Below are positions 1-4,947 of a stretch of 15,429 bases of DNA, one piece after another. Positions within the stretch are counted from its first letter, which is position 1. Each line of letters begins with the position of its first letter. Made by a program: the position numbers and the translations under genes. The notes under the pieces were generated by a model, which did not search any database, was not told the DNA's origin, and was given only the letters and a program-made list of their open reading frames with translations. The DNA is from CAYVKY01 sp964452115 (GTDB taxonomy: Bacteria; Bacteroidota; Ignavibacteria; Tepidaquicellales; Tepidaquicellaceae): the NCBI GenBank assembly GCA_964452115.1, contig CAYVKY010000045.1, positions 1 to 15,429 on the forward strand, read 5' to 3'.

Positions 1-517
1 CTTTTGCTTCTTCTTCAATTCTATGGTTTCGTTTCCATAATGCCCAATCATCAAAGGCTTTGTTAATTCGTTTTATCTCTTTTACCAGATCAGAATCAAA
101 TTGTTCAACCTCAATCTTATTTTTTTGGAGAAAGGAAACTCCACCGAAATCATCTCTTAATGCCAAATCTTCCTCACCGAACCAGACTTTAGCAATCCGG
201 GCGTTGACAATACGTTCGGAGCATGGTATCTTCGGGGCATTTCTTGAACCGGGTGAACATGGTTCAAGTGTTGCAAATAGCCAACATCCATCCAACGGAC
301 GATGCCTGTTTTTCTTATCCATTAGAGTATATTCTGCGTGATCGCCTACCCGAAGTTCACCTCTATGGGCAATTTCGACCTCCCCATCGGGAAAAACCAA
401 CACAGCACCGACCATCGGACTGGGATGGTCGTCACGTGCTTCTTGTTTAGATTGCTTCATGGCTTCAATTGCCATTAACATATATTCACGGGGATTTTTT
501 CTTTTTGATTCAGCCAT
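1..517 (-). CDS. RibD-like zinc-dependent deaminase domain protein, N-terminal part (cut by window edge)
   Basis: The gene reads leftward from an ATG at 517 and is still open at base 1, giving 172 codons without a stop. I translated it directly. Residues 60-62 are HAE, the zinc-ligand histidine and catalytic glutamate of the cytidine deaminase fold. The second zinc half-site is EPC (85-87) with a second cysteine at C99 (IPCSER). The spacing of 11 residues between the cysteines is longer than the 8 in RibD, and the LEPCSPGSRN context resembles the RibD-like branch rather than tRNA or dCMP deaminases. Residues 30-48 (DHPSPMVGAVLV) form the usual first strand. After about residue 135 the chain becomes a charged helix (EVEQFDSDLVKEIKRINKAF). 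From memory, this deaminase type often heads longer proteins with an AlbA_2/Schlafen-like ATP-binding part; the missing C-terminus means this cannot be tested here. The substrate is unknown. No good ribosome binding site precedes the ATG. Confidence 0.8.
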   Translation of the reverse strand, partial: MAESKRKNPREYMLMAIEAMKQSKQEARDDHPSPMVGAVLVFPDGEVEIAHRGELRVGDHAEYTLMDKKNRHRPLDGCWLFATLEPCSPGSRNAPKIPCSERIVNARIAKVWFGEEDLALRDDFGGVSFLQKNKIEVEQFDSDLVKEIKRINKAFDDWALWKRNHRIEEEAK

Positions 518-566
518 GATATTTAAATTTATTATTTGATTTTGTTCACCTCACCAATGATGTGAG

Positions 567-597
567 CAAAGTGTCGAATTTCAATACTAATATCAAA
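567..597 (-). promoter_or_regulatory. possible Bacteroidota-type promoter for the deaminase gene
   Basis: On the minus strand a TTTG (597-594) is followed after 19 nt by ACACTTTG (574-567). This is close to the Bacteroidota sigma-A pattern TTTG-N19-TAnnTTTG, with the TA of the second box replaced by AC. Transcription would start near 560, leaving a leader of roughly 40 nt before the ATG at 517. The match is partial and such boxes occur by chance in AT-rich DNA. Confidence 0.25.
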
Positions 598-884
598 CGT
601 AAAATTTCCATATTTCAGTTATTATCTTTCGGATTAATTCCTGTCTATCTGAAACTGTCACCATATTCCATGTATTAATTGTTTGATTTTTCTTTCTTCC
701 CACAGGCTGCTTATATGCTCATTATATAAGCTCATATTGTAATATAATGTAATGTCATATATTAACAAAAATACATATAAAAAAAGAAACACAAAACCAT
801 AAAAAGAAAAACTGCAAATCTTGAAAAATTTACTGTTTTACATAATTCGACATTGCATAGTATGATATGATTACGGTTAACTTT

Positions 885-906
885 GAGACAAAGCATGCTT
901 TGTCTC
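885..906. repeat. perfect 22-bp palindrome
   Basis: Bases 885-895 (gagacaaagca) are the exact reverse complement of 896-906. The centre contains the GCATGC hexamer. It shares its last three bases with the next stem-loop (904-936), so in RNA or single-stranded DNA the two folds compete. It resembles dispersed palindromic elements of the type GAGAC...GCATGC...GTCTC that I recall from Bacteroidota and cyanobacterial genomes. Confidence 0.85.
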
Positions 907-936
907 TACAAAAAATATATTAAGTATTTTGTAGAG
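904..936. repeat. 10-bp inverted repeat (stem-loop)
   Basis: ctctacaaaa (904-913) pairs exactly with ttttgtagag (927-936) around a 13-nt AT-only or nearly AT-only loop. The stem is AT-rich and no T-tract follows, so it does not look like a terminator. It abuts the 22-bp palindrome and is probably part of the same dispersed element. Confidence 0.7.
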
Positions 937-1058
937 CCGGAGCCTCACATTCCTGAAGCTTATTTCCCCACTAGAGTTAACTTTACGTTCAACTAAAACA
1001 TTAGCCATAAAAACCACAAAAAACACAAAAGTCTAAAGATGAAAAACTAAACGTTCAA

Positions 1059-1070
1059 TCCCTAAAGGGA
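1059..1070. repeat. short hairpin TCCCT-AA-AGGGA
   Basis: A 5-bp stem with a 2-nt loop, followed by TATAATGTTAATAGACA. A hairpin of this form followed by an ATGTTAATAGACA-like sequence, and then a CACC...GGTG hairpin, is a combination I recall as repeated between genes in Bacteroidota/Ignavibacteria genomes. In this window it occurs once. Confidence 0.5.
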
Positions 1071-1110
1071 TATAATGTTAATAGACATTCACGTACTACA
1101 AACATTTCAC

Positions 1111-1188
1111 CGCTACGCGGTGAGGAAAAAAATTGCCATCACGTTGTGAGGGAAATAATTGCAGCTACGGAGTGAGGAAAAATAATAC
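1111..1188. repeat. three tandem 26-bp units, first carrying a CACCGC-TAC-GCGGTG hairpin
   Basis: Units lie at 1111-1136, 1137-1162 and 1163-1188. Unit 1 matches unit 2 at 19 of 26 positions and unit 3 at 20 of 26. All share ACG at unit positions 5-7, GTGAGG at 10-15 and an A-rich tail. The 5' end of unit 1 completes a 7-bp stem with the preceding bases (1107-1123, tcaccgc-tac-gcggtga). Units 2 and 3 have partly lost that hairpin. Units are adjacent with no unique spacer, so this is not a CRISPR array. Confidence 0.75.
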
Positions 1189-1201
1189 AACTTATTTGTT
1201 C

Positions 1202-1243
1202 TTTATTTTGGACAGATGTGATTTTATTTTGGACAAGCGTGAT
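1202..1243. repeat. 21-bp direct repeat, two adjacent copies
   Basis: Bases 1202-1222 and 1223-1243 both begin TTTATTTTGGACA and end GTGAT. They differ only at the three middle bases (GAT against AGC), so 18 of 21 positions match. The pair sits just downstream of the mnmE stop. Function unknown. Confidence 0.7.
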
Positions 1244-1296
1244 ATTTTCCCACAGACATTGGAATCACAGCTTTTTATTAACAATTAAATTTCTCA

Positions 1297-2685
1297 TCAT
1301 TTTCCGATGCAGAAGCTGGAGAAAATATGATTTAAGACCTCTTCGTTTGTGAATTCGCCGGTGATTTCACCGAGGGAGATGATGGCGGCGCGGAGATCGA
1401 GGGAGATGAACTCTCCGGACATATTGCTTTCAATGGAATAGCGGGATGCTTCGAGTGATGAAATCACTTTTTCGAGGCAAAGTTTGTGACGCATATTTGT
1501 CAGGATAATCCTGCCGGGAGAAATTTCATTCTTTGATTTTAAAAATCTTCCTGTCATTTGATTTTTAAGGACTTCAATTGAACTGTCATCATAAATAGAA
1601 ATTTTCACGGCATCGTGAATCTTGTTAATAAGTGATGATGAATCGCCTAAATCCGATTTTGTTAAACAAAGGATTGTTTTATCTTTTGCAAAATATTTTT
1701 CATAATATTTCAGGGATTCTTTCTGCTGTTCGTCGCCGATTGATGAGTCAATCAGAAAGAGCGCCAGATCAGATGATTTGATTTTTTCATAGCTGCGGCG
1801 TATGCCTTCGGATTCAATTTCATCTTCGGAAAGGCGTATGCCTGCGGTATCAATCAGGTTGAATAGTATTCCGTTGATAATAATATTTTCCTCCAGATAA
1901 TCTCGCGTAGTGCCGGGAGTTACGCTGACAATTGCCCTCTCGGAGTTCAGCAGTTTATTGAACAGCGATGATTTGCCGCTGTTAGGTTTTCCGGCAATCA
2001 CAAGTTTTATGCCGTCGCGTATTACCCTTCCTGCAATATAAGTGGACAGAATTTTTTTTATCTGTAAAATGATATTATTTATTTTTTCCAGAAGTTCATC
2101 CTGATTTACAAACGTTACATCTTCTTCCGCAAAATCAAGTTCGAGCTCTACAAGCGAAATCACGTTCAGCAGGTCTGCCCGCACATTAGATACAAATCCT
2201 GACAGCGAACCTTCAAGCTGTTCGATGGATGACTTATGCGCACTGTCTGTTTTTGAATGTATCAGGTCGGCAACTGCCTCTGCCTGCGAGAGGTCAATCC
2301 TTCCGTTAAGAAATGCGCGCTTTGTAAATTCCCCGGGTTCGGCATGCCTCGCGCCTGCGTCGAGAATCGCCTTTAGCGCCTTTTGCGTAAGCATCACGCC
2401 GCCGTGAGTTGTGAGTTCAATTACGTTTTCGCCTGTATAGGAATCAGGCGATTTAAAAACCGACAGCAGCACTTCGTCCAGAAGTTCGCTTCCCGAAAAA
2501 AGATAGCCGAAATGAATTGTATGACTCGGAGTGTCTTTCAGGTTAATTTTTTTGAGTCCGCTTTTATCTTTGAAAAATATTTTTTCCGAAATTTCAAATG
2601 CTTCATCCCCTGAAATTCTGAGCATGGAAATTCCCGCTTCGGCAAGCGCCGTGGATATTGCTGCAATTGTATCGTTAAATTTCAT
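1297..2685 (-). CDS. mnmE: tRNA uridine-5-carboxymethylaminomethyl modification GTPase MnmE (TrmE)
   Basis: With MnmG, MnmE installs the (carboxymethyl)aminomethyl group at C5 of wobble uridine U34 in certain tRNAs, using methylene-tetrahydrofolate and GTP. The 462-residue length is normal. The N-terminal folate-binding domain (about 1-118) begins DTIAAISTALAEAGISMLRISG. It is followed by the family hallmark GEFTKRAFLNGRIDLSQAEA (118-137). The inserted G domain shows the P-loop GKPNSGKSS (232-240), the switch motif TPGTTRD (256-262), DTAG (279-282) and TKSD (342-345). That last motif replaces the usual NKxD Asn with Thr. The helical domain ends in the diagnostic CIGK (459-462), whose Cys is conserved in the family. 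The ATG at 2685 starts only 2 nt after the permease stop, so the two are probably co-transcribed. No terminator is evident after the stop. Confidence 0.97.
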   Translation of the reverse strand: MKFNDTIAAISTALAEAGISMLRISGDEAFEISEKIFFKDKSGLKKINLKDTPSHTIHFGYLFSGSELLDEVLLSVFKSPDSYTGENVIELTTHGGVMLTQKALKAILDAGARHAEPGEFTKRAFLNGRIDLSQAEAVADLIHSKTDSAHKSSIEQLEGSLSGFVSNVRADLLNVISLVELELDFAEEDVTFVNQDELLEKINNIILQIKKILSTYIAGRVIRDGIKLVIAGKPNSGKSSLFNKLLNSERAIVSVTPGTTRDYLEENIIINGILFNLIDTAGIRLSEDEIESEGIRRSYEKIKSSDLALFLIDSSIGDEQQKESLKYYEKYFAKDKTILCLTKSDLGDSSSLINKIHDAVKISIYDDSSIEVLKNQMTGRFLKSKNEISPGRIILTNMRHKLCLEKVISSLEASRYSIESNMSGEFISLDLRAAIISLGEITGEFTNEEVLNHIFSSFCIGK

Positions 2686-2687
2686 AG

Positions 2688-3683
2688 TCAGTTTATTTCA
2701 GAATTTTTTTTAAGAATTAAATATATAAAAAACGGCGCACCGATAAAAGCCGTAATTATGCCTGTCGGAAGTTCTGCCGGAAGTATGATGACGCGTGCGA
2801 TGAGGTCAGAAATTGTAAGCAGAAGCGCACCGAGCATCACCGATGCGGGAACGGTATACCTGTAATCCGAGCCGAGCAATATACGCGCCATATTCGGAAC
2901 AACGAGTCCCGCGAATGAAATTATTCCCGCCACCGAAACCGCACTTGCTGCCAGCAGAGCCGAAACCCCGACGCAAGCTATCTGAAACATTTTCACACGC
3001 AATCCCATCGAAGCAGCCATTTCCTCACCGAGCGCAAGTATATTGAGCGATTTGCTCATTGTCAGAGCAATCACAATCCCTGCAATTACAACCGGCAGGC
3101 TCATATACACTTCATTCCACGCTTTACCGCCGAAGCCGCCGTTCAGCCAGTAAATTATCTGCGTAACGTTTTTTCCGGATAATATCAAAAGAAAACCATT
3201 AAGTGAAGACAAAAACGCACTTATGGCTATACCCGCCAAGATGATTTTATTTGAATTAATAAAATTAGTATATTTATAATTGAGACCTTTGGCTGTGAAA
3301 TATATTATCATTGATGCACCGATAGCAAAGAGAAATGACACAGGTGTTATCAGGTAAAAAGGAACCGACACAGGCAGAAGGAACATCAGAATTGCACCGA
3401 GTCCCGCTCCGGCGGAAATGCCCATCAGTCCGGGCTCGGCGAGATAGTTTCTGATAAGCGCCTGTAAAAGAAGTCCCGACACTGCGAGAGCCGAGCCTAC
3501 AATTAAGACGTTAATAAGTCTCGGCAGTCTGATATCAAAAAGTATCTTTCCGGACATCTCATTTTCCGGGCTGGACAAAATATCCCGTACTGAAATTGCA
3601 ACACTTCCGGCTGAAAGGTAAAGAATCATAGATGCTATGAGTAAAATAAATATCGAAATCAGTACTAATATTTTCTTGTTCAT
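2688..3683 (-). CDS. FecCD/BtuC-type ABC transporter permease (iron-siderophore, heme or cobalamin uptake)
   Basis: This 331-residue, highly hydrophobic protein has about 9-10 membrane segments starting at residues 4-24. Family signatures in order are RLPRLINVLIVGSALAVSG (52-70), then RNYLAEPGLMGISAGAGLGA (78-97). These are followed by WLNGGFGGKAW (179-189) and ALGEEMAASMGLRV (217-230, the loop that contacts the ATPase). Last come SFAGLVVPNMAR (256-267) and ELPTGIITAFIGAPFF (304-319). The usual VPH of the fifth motif reads VPN here. Such permeases import Fe3+-siderophores, heme or vitamin B12 across the inner membrane with a periplasmic binding protein and an ATPase. Neither partner is in the window: upstream is a divergent kinase and downstream is mnmE. 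The substrate cannot be told from sequence. The ATG at 3683 lies 46 bp from the divergent kinase start. Confidence 0.93.
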   Translation of the reverse strand: MNKKILVLISIFILLIASMILYLSAGSVAISVRDILSSPENEMSGKILFDIRLPRLINVLIVGSALAVSGLLLQALIRNYLAEPGLMGISAGAGLGAILMFLLPVSVPFYLITPVSFLFAIGASMIIYFTAKGLNYKYTNFINSNKIILAGIAISAFLSSLNGFLLILSGKNVTQIIYWLNGGFGGKAWNEVYMSLPVVIAGIVIALTMSKSLNILALGEEMAASMGLRVKMFQIACVGVSALLAASAVSVAGIISFAGLVVPNMARILLGSDYRYTVPASVMLGALLLTISDLIARVIILPAELPTGIITAFIGAPFFIYLILKKNSEIN

Positions 3684-3729
3684 TTTATTAAAAATATTCG
3701 TAAATTAGTGTTGTACAGCAAAACTTGTA

Positions 3730-4947
3730 ATGAAAAAATTAAGCTCCTTTTATATTAAACTTGCGCTGATTATCAGCGGTGTACTTATTGCATTTTTTAT
3801 TTTGTATTATACTCAAACGATGGTGAACAGAATCCGCCAGCGGGAAAAGGATATTGCGAATATTTATGCAAAGTCGCTTGAATACATTGCAAACGACACG
3901 ACCAATACGAACGGCGATTACAGCTTTATATTCACGCAGATAATTCCGCAGATTGATTTCCCGATGATTGCGACCGACAGTTCAAAGTTTAATATCACTT
4001 TTTCAAAAAACATTGATGTTGACAGCACGAAGTCACATTCAGAGATAAGCAAATATCTTGCACACGAACTTGAATTTCTAAAGACACTGAACGAGCCGAT
4101 TGTTGTCCGCAGAGATTCGCTTGTTTTAAGTTACGTATATTACGGCGAGTCAGGACTGGTAACGCAGCTGAAATATCTGCCTGTGATTGAGCTGGTTATA
4201 GCCACGCTTTTTATTTTCGTCGGATACATCGGATTCTCTTCAATCAAAAAGCATGAACAGAGCAGCATCTGGGTTGGCTTATCGCGTGAAACCGCTCACC
4301 AGCTCGGCACGCCGCTTTCATCGCTGATGGGGTGGGTTGAAATTTTAAAAGGAATGACGCAGAAAGACGATAACATCAAGGATGTTACAAATGAAATTTC
4401 AAATGACATAGAAAAGTTAAGCAAAATTGCAGGAAGATTTTCCAAAATCGGTTCTCTGCCTAAACTTGAATATGAAGACATCGGACAGGTAATCAATAAT
4501 GTTTCAGTGTATTTTCAGAAGCGGATTCCAAGCCTTGCAAGTGCAGACGGTAAGCTGAAAAAGAAAATTGATATTCACATCAATAATTCGAGCGAGCCGA
4601 TAATTGCAAAAATCAACAAAGACCTTTTCGAATGGGTGATTGAAAACCTGATGAAAAATTCTCTCGATGCCATTGAAAAAAATCACGGAAAAATTAACGT
4701 TAATATTTCCAGACGCGAAGACGGAATAATAATTGATGTTTGCGACAACGGAAAAGGCATAGACAAAAAGCACAGGCAGGACGTTTTCAGACCGGGTTAC
4801 TCCACCAAAAAGCGCGGCTGGGGGCTCGGGCTCAGTCTTTCAAAAAGGATTATTGACGAGTACCACAAAGGCAAACTCACAATTTTTGAATCGTCGCCTG
4901 ATAAAGGCACAATATTCAGAATTAAGCTGAACAATACAGAGGATTGA
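3730..4947 (+). CDS. membrane-bound sensor histidine kinase
   Basis: A 405-residue transmitter. TM1 covers about 9-28 and TM2 about 150-170, enclosing a periplasmic sensor of about 120 residues with no domain I recognise. The H-box ETAHQLGTPLSSL (187-199) places the phospho-accepting His at 190. This HQLGTP style is common in Bacteroidota/Ignavibacteria kinases. The ATPase domain shows the N-box ENLMKNSLDAI (305-315), the G1 box DNGKGI (339-344), the F-box region FRPGYSTKK (353-361) and the G2 box GWGLGLSLSKRII (363-375). All catalytic elements are present. No HAMP domain is evident between TM2 and the H-box. No response regulator is encoded nearby, so its partner is elsewhere. The ATG at 3730 is the first in frame and gives a typical short basic N-terminus. 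The stop codon overlaps the start of the next gene. Confidence 0.93.
   Translation: MKKLSSFYIKLALIISGVLIAFFILYYTQTMVNRIRQREKDIANIYAKSLEYIANDTTNTNGDYSFIFTQIIPQIDFPMIATDSSKFNITFSKNIDVDSTKSHSEISKYLAHELEFLKTLNEPIVVRRDSLVLSYVYYGESGLVTQLKYLPVIELVIATLFIFVGYIGFSSIKKHEQSSIWVGLSRETAHQLGTPLSSLMGWVEILKGMTQKDDNIKDVTNEISNDIEKLSKIAGRFSKIGSLPKLEYEDIGQVINNVSVYFQKRIPSLASADGKLKKKIDIHINNSSEPIIAKINKDLFEWVIENLMKNSLDAIEKNHGKINVNISRREDGIIIDVCDNGKGIDKKHRQDVFRPGYSTKKRGWGLGLSLSKRIIDEYHKGKLTIFESSPDKGTIFRIKLNNTED

Larger units (their letters stand above)
518..1296. other. long non-coding stretch packed with short repeats and palindromes
   Basis: These 779 bases lie between the start of the deaminase gene and the end of mnmE. 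No ORF of note, tRNA or rRNA is visible on either strand. The first third (about 600-840) is plain AT-rich DNA. From 876 to 1243 it holds a perfect palindrome, a second overlapping stem-loop, an A/C-rich run (CCACAAAAAACACAAAAG near 1014-1031), a TCCCT-AA-AGGGA hairpin, three 26-bp tandem units and a 21-bp direct repeat, each listed separately. This mix looks like the dispersed palindromic repeats seen between genes in many Bacteroidota and Ignavibacteria genomes; that comparison is from memory. Confidence 0.75.

Noticed and set aside
60..450. Two plus-strand ORFs (60-341 and 223-450)
   Set aside because: They lie opposite the deaminase gene, whose minus-strand translation shows catalytic motifs; the plus-strand peptides show no family features.
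904..936. Stem-loop as a rho-independent terminator
   Set aside because: The stem is AT-rich, the loop is 13 nt and no T-tract follows on either strand; it is also far from any gene end.
1111..1243. Possible CRISPR array
   Set aside because: The 26-bp and 21-bp units are directly adjacent with no unique spacers, and no cas gene is present.
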